A DNA stretch of 64,000 nucleotides. It comes from Candidatus Kryptoniota bacterium. Lineage in GTDB: Bacteria > Bacteroidota > Ignavibacteria > Kryptoniales > JAKASW01. The notes beneath the pieces are model-generated. The model was given only the letters and a program-made list of their open reading frames with translations, was not told where the DNA came from and did no database searches. The position numbers and the translations under genes were made by a program. The stretch spans positions 1 to 64,000 of the forward strand of contig JAHECO010000016.1 of NCBI GenBank assembly GCA_024641705.1, read 5' to 3'. Position 1 is the stretch's first letter, and every line of letters starts with the position of its first letter. Below, in pieces: positions 52,548-60,515 of this stretch.

Positions 52548-54197
52548 TCAATGAGTCAGACCGAGTATGCGCAGGTATAGGGGCCCGTCTTCGACGATCG
52601 ATTCCGCTACCTTTGCCTGCCGGTCGTGGCTCAAGGTAGACCTGATCTGTGCGGAATTTCCTTCGAACCGTCCGATGATTTCCGCAGTCAGTAATTCAGA
52701 AATTGCCTTTGCGTTTTTGTCGAAGAGACCGCGCTCATCATTCTCTATGCGTTTCGATATCGCTTCTATGTCCTTGTTTATCGATGAATCATAAGATGAA
52801 TTCGACGCGACCAATCCTGCATCGTCAATTATCTGGCCGAGTTTCGAGATGTAGGTGAACCCGTTGGCAGAAGCATACTTCTTGAAAGCTTCGAGTACGT
52901 CCTTGCCGGCCGTAAAATGAGCCGCGATCGAATCGTGCCTGGACCTGTAATCTGTCGCGAAGTTGAAGAAGAAGCCTCCGCGCATAAGCTGCACTACGTA
53001 GTCTGAAGGCTGGTTGCCCGCAACCATGGAATCAGGCGTTATGCCGCCTGCTTCGTAGACGCCGCGTCCGTCGAGTGTTCTGAATTCCTGCCTCAGGCTG
53101 TCCGGAATAATAGCGCTCTCACCGTCACGCCTGCGGTCATAATTGATTTTCTGTATGCATCTTCCGCTGGGGGTGTAGTATCTCGCCGTGGTAATCTTCA
53201 GCTGGGAATTATAATCGAGCGGGATGATCGTCTGTACCAGTCCCTTTCCGAATGTGTTTGTCCCGACGACCACAGCCCGGTCAAGATCCTGAAACGCTCC
53301 CGTGACGATTTCGCTGGCACTCGCGCTATTGCCGTTCACGAGGACCGCCAGGGGCAGATTCGGCGCGATCGGATCCTTGTCCGATACATATTTCTTGTCC
53401 GAGGAGGGGTCGCGTCCCTTGGTCATGACGATGACACTTCCCTTCGGGACGAAGAGTTCAGCTATGTTGACCGCCGATTCGAGAAGACCCCCCGGATTGT
53501 TGCGGAGATCGAGTATCAATCCTCTCAGCCTGGTTCGCGCCATAAGATCGGTGAGGGCATCTCTGACCTCGTCGTCTGAACCGCGAGAGAACTGATCGAG
53601 CTTTATGAAGCCTATGCTGGAATCGACAATCCCGTAATACGAGACCGCTTTCAGCCTCACTTCGGACCGCACAAGTACGACCTGAAACGGTTTCTCGTCG
53701 CCTTCCCTCTTGATTGTCAGAGTAACCTGCGTGCCGGGTTCACCCCGCACCATGTTGCTGATATCGTCGAGTTTCAAGGAGCTGACGTCGGTAGTATCGA
53801 TCTTGAGGATTTGATCCCCGATTCTGAGCCCCTGGCGCTGGGCGCTGTAGCCGTCGATAACGCCGGTAATGATTACTTTGCCGTTGGCCGTGCCGATCGA
53901 CACGCCGATACCGCCGTACTTGCCGGTGGTCAGCAAATCTATTTCTCCGCTGTTTTCCTTATCCATGTACACGGTGTAAGGGTCGAGCGACGCAAGCATT
54001 GCATCGATCCCCTTCCTCACGAATTGCTGCGGTGAGACGGGGTCGACGTAATTGTCGACGACGTCTTTGTACACTGCCCCGAATGTATCTATGCTTCGTT
54101 TTACTTCGAAGAAGCTTTCACTGTTCTGAATCGCAACAAAGCCCGCACTGGTCCCGATCAACAGAACTACGAATATCACAAGAAGTCTACGGCGCAT
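52548..54197 (-). CDS. ctpA: S41 family C-terminal processing peptidase
   Basis: A periplasmic tail-specific protease. The 549-residue protein has an N-terminal signal-anchor (LLVIFVVLLIGTSAGFVAI) and a PDZ domain (GGIGVSIG...GDQILKID). The S41 catalytic core has the serine in GNSASASEIV and the lysine in TFGKGLVQTI. A helical C-terminal extension of about 130 residues follows, with two LSHDRQ/ISELLTAEI segments. The ATG at 54197 is chosen because GGAGG lies six to seven bases upstream. It overlaps the tmk stop by 11 bp. Substrates are unknown. Confidence 0.94.
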   Translation of the reverse strand: MRRRLLVIFVVLLIGTSAGFVAIQNSESFFEVKRSIDTFGAVYKDVVDNYVDPVSPQQFVRKGIDAMLASLDPYTVYMDKENSGEIDLLTTGKYGGIGVSIGTANGKVIITGVIDGYSAQRQGLRIGDQILKIDTTDVSSLKLDDISNMVRGEPGTQVTLTIKREGDEKPFQVVLVRSEVRLKAVSYYGIVDSSIGFIKLDQFSRGSDDEVRDALTDLMARTRLRGLILDLRNNPGGLLESAVNIAELFVPKGSVIVMTKGRDPSSDKKYVSDKDPIAPNLPLAVLVNGNSASASEIVTGAFQDLDRAVVVGTNTFGKGLVQTIIPLDYNSQLKITTARYYTPSGRCIQKINYDRRRDGESAIIPDSLRQEFRTLDGRGVYEAGGITPDSMVAGNQPSDYVVQLMRGGFFFNFATDYRSRHDSIAAHFTAGKDVLEAFKKYASANGFTYISKLGQIIDDAGLVASNSSYDSSINKDIEAISKRIENDERGLFDKNAKAISELLTAEIIGRFEGNSAQIRSTLSHDRQAKVAESIVEDGPLYLRILGLTH

Positions 54198-54828
54198 TTC
54201 TTTCCTCCGCCACATTTTTTAATCTGTTCATAACGTTACCAAAAATCTCTTCTGCCGTCTTTTCAACGGGCACCTTTCCATCGACGAGCACAAAGCGTCC
54301 GGGTTCCCTTCTGGCGCACTCGGCAAATCCGCGGATTACTTTCTGGAAGAACTCCAGCTCCGCACCTTCCATTCGGTCTGCTTGTCGGCCGGCGAGTTCC
54401 CTCCGCTTGAGCGCGGTTTCGATGTCGATCTCAACCAGGAAGACCACTTCGGGCAACAGGCCTCCGGTGGCAAACCGGCTTACCATCTCGACATCCGGTA
54501 CAGGTATTCCCCGGCCGAAACCCTGGTAGGCGATCGAAGAATAGAAATACCTGTCCAGGATCACGGTTTTTCCGCCTTGCAGAAGGGGGGAAACCTTTTC
54601 GCGGACCAGCTGCGCCCTGCTCGCGCTGAAGAGGAGGAATTCCGTTACCGGGTTAATCCGGAGGTCCGATCTGTGGAGCAGGAGTTCTCGGACACCCTCA
54701 CCGAGGCGTGTGCCTCCGGGTTCACGGACGAGTTCGGTCGGGATTCCTTCACGGTTCAGACGATCAGAAAGAAGCTCTGCCTGGGTTGTCTTGCCGCTTC
54801 CGTCAATGCCTTCAAATGCTATTAACAC
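54187..54828 (-). CDS. tmk: Thymidylate kinase
   Basis: Tmk phosphorylates dTMP to dTDP. The 213-residue protein has the P-loop FEGIDGSGKTTQ at the N-terminus, REPGGTRLGE, the DRYFYSSIAYQG base-binding region and a lid containing AGRQADRME. The start is a GTG at 54828 (then L-I-A-F-E-G), as no ATG is available near the P-loop. The promoter's -7 box ends three bases upstream, so the mRNA appears leaderless. It leads the run tmk-ctpA-gltA-HIT-icd. Confidence 0.95.
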   Translation of the reverse strand: MLIAFEGIDGSGKTTQAELLSDRLNREGIPTELVREPGGTRLGEGVRELLLHRSDLRINPVTEFLLFSASRAQLVREKVSPLLQGGKTVILDRYFYSSIAYQGFGRGIPVPDVEMVSRFATGGLLPEVVFLVEIDIETALKRRELAGRQADRMEGAELEFFQKVIRGFAECARREPGRFVLVDGKVPVEKTAEEIFGNVMNRLKNVAEERNAP

Positions 54829-54831
54829 TCT

Positions 54832-54862
54832 CTAAAATAAGTTTGAATCGAAACTATTCCAA
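54832..54862 (-). promoter_or_regulatory. Promoter of the tmk run
   Basis: TTG (54862-54860), 20 bases, TATTTTAG (54839-54832). The box ends three bases before the tmk GTG. Confidence 0.5.
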
Positions 54863-54890
54863 TGTCCGGATATAAACATGAGTTGGAACG

Positions 54891-57311
54891 GTGCACAAAT
54901 TGATAATACCCGCCACAAAACCTATATTTTCATTTGTGAGAAGAAGCGGAAAGATCATCAAGTATACGGCGATCACGGTCGGGATTGTCATCCTGGTGGC
55001 CATAATTTTCTCGAAAGTGATTTTCTCCAGCGACAGGCTGACGGCGCTTGTCCTGCCCAAGATAAGCCAGCTGTTGAACCGCGATGTATCGGCCGAACAG
55101 GTCGAGCTCTCATTCTTCCCCACGATCGGCATCAAGATCACGGGCCTCAGGGTTTCAAACCCCTCGTACACCAAGTTTGACAGCCCTTACCTCCTGGATG
55201 CCCGGTCAGTGGTTATAGACGCCAAGATTCTTCCGCTGCTCAAGAACAGGCTTGTGATAAACAACGTTATATTCTACTCCCCCACATTTTACATCGAGCA
55301 GAATTCGAGAGGGAGGATGAACACTTACAGACTGCTGAATGAGTCTTTCTATCGCGACCGAGGGAATGTGAGAGGGTCGCTGTCGAGTCTTCTCCTTTCG
55401 AATTTCGAGGTAGTGAACGGAAACATCATCTGGTACGATAATCCTTCGGGCATTTCCACGAAGTTCCTGGGCGTGGACTTCTCATCCAGAATAAAGACGG
55501 TGGTGGAAGAAGATAAACTACTCCTGAACTCGCAGCTGGCTGTGGGTCGGTTCGAATTCTGGAAAGGCAACTCCGACATCTTCAACGGGAACAATATCGA
55601 CCTGTCCGCCAAGCTGGATTACGACAAACGGCACGACCTCGTTCAGATACAATCTGATGAAGCGTCGCTGTTCGGGATCAAGTTGAGAACGTCAATCGCC
55701 TTCTCGTTCTATCCCTCCCCTACCGTTTCCGTCTACACTGTGAACGTAGACTCATCGGCAGCAGGCCTCTACAACCTGATGCCTGCGTTCCTGCAGGATG
55801 TCATTATACCGAAAAGCATCAGAGGCCGCCTCGGACTTGAGTTCCATCTTGTCAAGCGACCGTCGACTGCCGATGTAAGGTTCCTCGTCAGCCTAAAGGA
55901 GTTCCGGGCAGCGCTACGGTCGGGGGATTCGCTGACGGTGCGAGACCTGACAGGCAGATATATGGTGAAGAATGATTCCTCCGCCTTTTCGCTCTCCGTT
56001 CCGCGCGTGGCGCTCGGAGAGAATTCTGCATCCATGGTGTTCAATGTAAGTCCCCCGAAGACGGCAGCCGCAAGCTTCACCGCCGACATAGACTTGAAAC
56101 GACTTGCCCGCAACCTTAACGTACCGGATGTCGACAGGTTTTCCGGATCGATAAGGGCAAAGTACAGATTCAAATACGACGCGGCAGCTAAGAAAGTCAA
56201 TGCAGACGGGCTCATAACTTTCGCCGACGCTCTGGTTCAGCTGCCGATAGGCATCGATACGCTTTACACCGGCGAATGCGACGGGAGTATAAGCCTGCGG
56301 AACAACAGGGCTACGTTCAACAAGCTCCTCCTCAGACTTGGAGCCAGCGACGCGGTGCTCACAGGTAGCCTGACCGATTATCAGACGGCCTTCCTCGGAA
56401 GTAAAACATCGGTGCCGGTGCTGAAACTGAGGGCGGTGTCGCGAAAATTCAGCACCATAGGACTTCTGCCTCATATGAACCTTAACGTAGGCAGACCCCT
56501 GCTTGCGTGGCTCCCCACGGCCAACGTCTCGCTCGACTTCAGCGCGGGAAGATTTGTAATGCCCAGCGACTCCCTTACAAAAGTCAAGGCGAATCTGCAG
56601 CTGCTCGACTATTTCGTGAAACTCAGGAGGCTGAGCTATTCTTCTCCGATCGGAGAGTTTACGGTAAGCGGCTGGACGGACTACAGCCAGGAGAGCAAGA
56701 CAACGTTCAGCGTAAGAGCAAACGTAGTCACCACAAACTTCGGCAGACTTGTACAAAAGTACCTCGGCAGGAGTGAAATAACCGGAGGCAGCGGAAGTGG
56801 GACTTTGACGCTCAACGGCGTATATGACGATTCCGGAAAAGTCGACCTCGCAAGCCTTGGTGGCCGGGGGCGTCTCAACCTCTCCAATGTCACATTGAGA
56901 AACTATTCTGTCCTGACGAAGTTGTACGCCTTCCTCGGGGCGAGAGGAAGGGACTTTGCAAGATTCAGGGATGCCGGCTTCGCGATCGACATAACGGACG
57001 GGAGAGTGTACTTCAACAGGTTGGTGGCTTATGGAAACCCGTTCGACTTCAGGCTCGACGGCTGGCACGGGTTCGACGGTACCCTGGACTACAAGCTCGC
57101 ACTGAAAGTGTATCCCCCGCTGAGCAACGAGATGGTTTCGTACCTCGGAAGATCGTACCCGGATCTTAACATCGGTCCCGATAACACGCTGAAGCTCGGC
57201 GTTGTTGCAGGCGGAACGACGAACGATGCCCGGTTCACGATAGTTTCATTCAACGGTGCGATTGCCGCGGCCAGGACATCTATCTCAGACGCAATCCTGG
57301 CCTCGAAGTGA
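54891..57311 (+). CDS. AsmA-like protein
   Basis: An 806-residue envelope protein with one N-terminal membrane helix (about residues 24-45) and a very long beta-rich periplasmic region. It belongs to the AsmA/TamB-like group proposed to bridge inner and outer membranes for phospholipid transport. Typical segments are RDVSAEQVELSFFPTIGIKI near the N-terminus and the C-terminal AsmA_2-like part (LKVYPPLSNEMVSYLG). The GTG start at 54891 is preferred; an ATG at 54878 is out of frame. It is divergent from tmk and overlaps the rsmA start by four bases. Confidence 0.85.
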   Translation: MHKLIIPATKPIFSFVRRSGKIIKYTAITVGIVILVAIIFSKVIFSSDRLTALVLPKISQLLNRDVSAEQVELSFFPTIGIKITGLRVSNPSYTKFDSPYLLDARSVVIDAKILPLLKNRLVINNVIFYSPTFYIEQNSRGRMNTYRLLNESFYRDRGNVRGSLSSLLLSNFEVVNGNIIWYDNPSGISTKFLGVDFSSRIKTVVEEDKLLLNSQLAVGRFEFWKGNSDIFNGNNIDLSAKLDYDKRHDLVQIQSDEASLFGIKLRTSIAFSFYPSPTVSVYTVNVDSSAAGLYNLMPAFLQDVIIPKSIRGRLGLEFHLVKRPSTADVRFLVSLKEFRAALRSGDSLTVRDLTGRYMVKNDSSAFSLSVPRVALGENSASMVFNVSPPKTAAASFTADIDLKRLARNLNVPDVDRFSGSIRAKYRFKYDAAAKKVNADGLITFADALVQLPIGIDTLYTGECDGSISLRNNRATFNKLLLRLGASDAVLTGSLTDYQTAFLGSKTSVPVLKLRAVSRKFSTIGLLPHMNLNVGRPLLAWLPTANVSLDFSAGRFVMPSDSLTKVKANLQLLDYFVKLRRLSYSSPIGEFTVSGWTDYSQESKTTFSVRANVVTTNFGRLVQKYLGRSEITGGSGSGTLTLNGVYDDSGKVDLASLGGRGRLNLSNVTLRNYSVLTKLYAFLGARGRDFARFRDAGFAIDITDGRVYFNRLVAYGNPFDFRLDGWHGFDGTLDYKLALKVYPPLSNEMVSYLGRSYPDLNIGPDNTLKLGVVAGGTTNDARFTIVSFNGAIAAARTSISDAILASK

Positions 57312-58144
57312 CGGGTAGACGAAAGGACCTCGCCAAGCGCGAGTATGCTTCCCGTGTTCCCGCCCCACACACGGCAAAGAGATCACTAGGTCAGAATTTT
57401 CTTGTCGACGAAAACATCTCCCGGAAGATAGTATCGGCCCTTCAGGTTGTACCGGGGGACCATGTTATCGAGATCGGACCCGGTAAAGGCGCACTGACAA
57501 GACTCCTTGCGAAGTCCGGCGCGCGAGTCACGGCCGTAGAGAAGGATTCGCGCCTGGCCGCAGATTTGCGGCAGTCGCTCGCCGGGTATTCAAACCTCGA
57601 AGTATTAGAGGGCGATTTCCTGGAATTTTCTTTCCCATCCTCACCCGCGAGATGCAAGGTCATCGGGAACATACCGTATAACCTGACCAGCAGGATCGTC
57701 TCGAGACTCGTCGATGAAAGACAGAGGATTGAGTCTGCGGTCCTCATGATTCAGGATGAGGTCGCACGCAGGCTGGCTGCCTCTCCCGGCACGAAGGAGT
57801 ACGGAGCGATCTCGATAAGGCTGCAGATCGTTTCAGACGTCGAGAAGCTGTTCATCGTCACCCCGCAATGTTTTCGTCCACGCCCGAAAGTCGATTCCCG
57901 CGTCGTGCGGTTCGTGTTCAAGACCAGAGAGCCGCTCGGGGATGAAGTCGGGTTTGTTCGCTTCGTCAAGGCTGCATTCGGGATGCGGAGAAAAATGTTC
58001 AGGCATTTTGTGGTACACAGTTATGGAAAGCGGTTTGTCGACCTCCTGGAAGAAAAATATCGTACCGGCAGAGTCGAGACCTTCGATCCGACCGAGATCT
58101 ATCGTATATTCGCAATCCTGGAAAGCAATGCTCGAGATATCTAA
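57308..58144 (+). CDS. rsmA: 16S rRNA dimethyladenosine transferase
   Basis: RsmA (KsgA) dimethylates A1518 and A1519 in 16S rRNA, a late check on small-subunit assembly. The 278-residue protein has LGQNFLVDENI, the SAM site IEIGPGKGALT and the catalytic GNIPYNLTSRI, with the C-terminal helical domain ending TFDPTEIYRIFAI. The start is a GTG overlapping the AsmA stop (GTGA). About 20 extra residues precede the usual N-terminus. It overlaps the following PAP2 gene by 17 bp. Confidence 0.95.
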   Translation: MTGRRKDLAKREYASRVPAPHTAKRSLGQNFLVDENISRKIVSALQVVPGDHVIEIGPGKGALTRLLAKSGARVTAVEKDSRLAADLRQSLAGYSNLEVLEGDFLEFSFPSSPARCKVIGNIPYNLTSRIVSRLVDERQRIESAVLMIQDEVARRLAASPGTKEYGAISIRLQIVSDVEKLFIVTPQCFRPRPKVDSRVVRFVFKTREPLGDEVGFVRFVKAAFGMRRKMFRHFVVHSYGKRFVDLLEEKYRTGRVETFDPTEIYRIFAILESNARDI

Positions 58145-59087
58145 ACTAAAACCCCTTGACAGGCTGAACATCATCGGCTTGTCACTTATCTCTGTTGTAG
58201 CCGTTATTTTTCACGAGAGGGTCGAATATTTTCTGTCGATTGTAGCCGCGAATGTCCTGGTTTCAATCGGAATACTCGTGCTGGCAAACGCCGGCGCTAA
58301 ACGCCCTAATTCGGTCATTCGATTTCTTGCGCACTGGTATACTATGCCCCTGATATTCCTTACGTTCAAGGAATTGTATCTGATGGTTCATCCGATTAAT
58401 CCTCACGATCTGGATTTCATCCTCATCAAACTCGACCGCATGATTTTCGGGACCGATCCGACTGCACTACTCGACAAAATCGCTACGCCCGGTCTGACGG
58501 AGTTCCTCCAGATATGCTACGGCAGTTTCTACCTACTCTGGTTCATCCTCGGGATCGACCTGCTAAGGCACCATAACGAAGAGGGCTTCTTCTTCTTCCT
58601 CTTCCTGTTGATGTACGGCTTCTACACCTCGTACGCAGGGTACCTTCTTGTTCCGGCGATCGGCCCGAGATTCACACTCTACGATTTCGCGCACCTCGAC
58701 AAAGACCTGCCGGGCCTATTCCTGACGCCCATCCTCAGGGGGATCATAAACTCCGGCGAGTCAATAACGAACGTCGCCAAGGCTGCGATGGTAGCACAGC
58801 GGGACTGTTTCCCCAGCGGCCACACCGAAATGACGCTGATAACCATTGCAGCCGCAATCCGATACAGGGCAAAGTCTGCGATGGTCATCGTCCCGCTGGG
58901 CAGCGGGCTCATATTCGCAACGGTTTACATGAGGTACCACTACGGCATCGACGTAATCGCGGGGGCGATCGTCGGGATAGTGGTATTGGCAAGCGGCAGG
59001 TGGCTCGAAACGAAGCTCGGCGGCAGCCGCGCATTAGGACTGGCAGACCGGCCCGAGTCCTACCACTCTACGTCACCCAGAAAATAA
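58128..59087 (+). CDS. PAP2-family membrane phosphatase (PAP2_3 type)
   Basis: A 319-residue inner-membrane protein with about six to seven hydrophobic helices. The later PAP2 catalytic motifs are clear: FPSGHTEM (domain 2) and YMRYHYGIDVIAG (domain 3, His and Asp). Domain 1 is not the classical KX6RP; VPAIGPRF occupies its place, as in PAP2_3 proteins related to inositol-phosphorylceramide synthase/lipid phosphatases. The substrate is probably a lipid phosphate, not determined. The ATG at 58128 is chosen (GGAAAG six bases upstream); upstream sequence in this frame is inside rsmA. Confidence 0.85.
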   Translation: MLEISKLKPLDRLNIIGLSLISVVAVIFHERVEYFLSIVAANVLVSIGILVLANAGAKRPNSVIRFLAHWYTMPLIFLTFKELYLMVHPINPHDLDFILIKLDRMIFGTDPTALLDKIATPGLTEFLQICYGSFYLLWFILGIDLLRHHNEEGFFFFLFLLMYGFYTSYAGYLLVPAIGPRFTLYDFAHLDKDLPGLFLTPILRGIINSGESITNVAKAAMVAQRDCFPSGHTEMTLITIAAAIRYRAKSAMVIVPLGSGLIFATVYMRYHYGIDVIAGAIVGIVVLASGRWLETKLGGSRALGLADRPESYHSTSPRK

Positions 59088-59119
59088 TACTGCCGAAGCC
59101 CTATAGCTCCGGCAGTATT
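59086..59119 (-). terminator. Terminator between PAP2 and eno (convergent)
   Basis: A perfect 10-bp stem, AATACTGCCG (59086-59095) with CGGCAGTATT (59110-59119). Read on the minus strand it is followed by ATTTTC, serving eno. It overlaps the PAP2 stop and may act in both directions. Confidence 0.8.
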
Positions 59120-59140
59120 CCTGGAACAAGGACGGGGAGG

Positions 59141-60421
59141 TCAGGCGTTCCTAAAAGCCTTCTTCCCTGCAAACTGGGATGCCCTGCCAAGCCTTCTTTC
59201 AATTCTGATGAGCTGGTTGAACTTCTCGACGCGCTCTCCTCGGGAGGCGCTGCCGGTCTTCAAAAGCCCGGCGCTTACAGCGACGGTGAGATCGGCGATG
59301 ATGGTATCCACGGTCTCGCCGCTCCTGTGCGATACGAAAGCACCGTACCCGTTGCGATAGGCGAGTTCGATGGTCTCGAGGGTCTCCGTCACGGTACCGA
59401 TCTGGTTTAGCTTAATCAGGATCGAATTGCCGATCTTCTTATCGATCGCCTTTGCCAGTATAGATTTGTTCGTGCAGAAAATATCGTCACCGACGAGCTC
59501 GATCTTCGAACCGAGAGTCTTCGTCAGGTTCGCCCAGCCTTCCCAGTCGTTTTCGGCAAGGCCGTCTTCGAGCGAAAGGATCGGATATTGCTTCACCCAT
59601 TTTTCCCAGAGCTTGATCATGTCGTCGCTGGTCTTCTTTTCCTTCGAACTCTTGAAGAAGAGATACTTCCCGTTGTCCCACATCTCGCTGGTCGCCGGGT
59701 CGAGACAAATTCCAACGTCGTGTCCCGGCTTGTAGCCTGCTTTTGTGATAGCTTCGAGAATTACTTCGATCGCGTCTTCGTTCGTTTTCAGATCCGGCGC
59801 AAAGCCACCCTCGTCGCCTACGCCTGTGCTGAGGCCCTTCGCCTTGAGGACCGACTTAAGACTGTGGAACACCTCGGCGCCCATCCTTATCGATTCGGCA
59901 AACGAAGGTGCATTGAAGGGTGCTATCATGAATTCCTGGAAATCGACGGTATTGTCCGCATGTTTCCCGCCGTTAATGATGTTCATGCACGGCACCGGGA
60001 GGAGGTTCGCGTTGACACCGCCAAGGAACTGGTACAGAGGAACGCCCGCGGTCGCGGCGCATGCGCGTACGTAGGCCATCGACACACCCAGGATAGCATT
60101 CGCACCCAGAGCCGACTTGTTCGGCGTGCCGTCCAGCTCGATCATGAAATAATCGAGTTCTTTCTGTGAGCTGAAATCTCTCTTCAATACTTCGGGCGCA
60201 ATCTTCCTTATGACGTTGTCGACCGCCTTCTTGACACCTTTTCCCCCGTAACGTTTCTTGTCTCCGTCGCGGAGTTCGGTGGCCTCCTTCTCGCCCGTTG
60301 AAGCGCCGCTCGGAACCATAGCTCTAGCCTGTGTCCCGTCTTCCAGCATAAGATCCACTTCTACAGTCGGATTACCTCTTGAATCAAGAATTTCGAGAGC
60401 CTCTAAAGATCTAATTTTCAT
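59141..60421 (-). CDS. eno: Enolase
   Basis: Enolase converts 2-phosphoglycerate to phosphoenolpyruvate. The 426-residue protein has [20 protein letters not shown] at the N-terminus, [11 protein letters not shown] (mobile loop), [23 protein letters not shown] (metal ligand), LIKLNQIGT (catalytic Lys) and [10 protein letters not shown]. The ATG at 60421 is chosen because GGAG is seven bases upstream and the conserved N-terminus starts there. It is terminated by a strong hairpin and has its own promoter behind the patatin gene. Confidence 0.97.
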   Translation of the reverse strand: MKIRSLEALEILDSRGNPTVEVDLMLEDGTQARAMVPSGASTGEKEATELRDGDKKRYGGKGVKKAVDNVIRKIAPEVLKRDFSSQKELDYFMIELDGTPNKSALGANAILGVSMAYVRACAATAGVPLYQFLGGVNANLLPVPCMNIINGGKHADNTVDFQEFMIAPFNAPSFAESIRMGAEVFHSLKSVLKAKGLSTGVGDEGGFAPDLKTNEDAIEVILEAITKAGYKPGHDVGICLDPATSEMWDNGKYLFFKSSKEKKTSDDMIKLWEKWVKQYPILSLEDGLAENDWEGWANLTKTLGSKIELVGDDIFCTNKSILAKAIDKKIGNSILIKLNQIGTVTETLETIELAYRNGYGAFVSHRSGETVDTIIADLTVAVSAGLLKTGSASRGERVEKFNQLIRIERRLGRASQFAGKKAFRNA

Positions 60422-60452
60422 TTTCTGTCTCCATGTTTGAAATAATTCATTC

Positions 60453-60483
60453 AAAAATTACGAACGAAGATCCTCGCATACAA
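60453..60483 (-). promoter_or_regulatory. Promoter of eno
   Basis: TTG (60483-60481), 20 bases, TAATTTTT (60460-60453), about 31 bases before the ATG. Confidence 0.5.
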
Positions 60484-60515
60484 TCTTTTGCGCGACGCGA
60501 TCATGGCGGCGCAGA

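Noticed and set aside
55914-57068. 384-codon open frame on the minus strand within the AsmA-like gene
   Set aside because: Antisense to the AsmA-like reading frame, which continues smoothly into rsmA by a 4-bp overlap.
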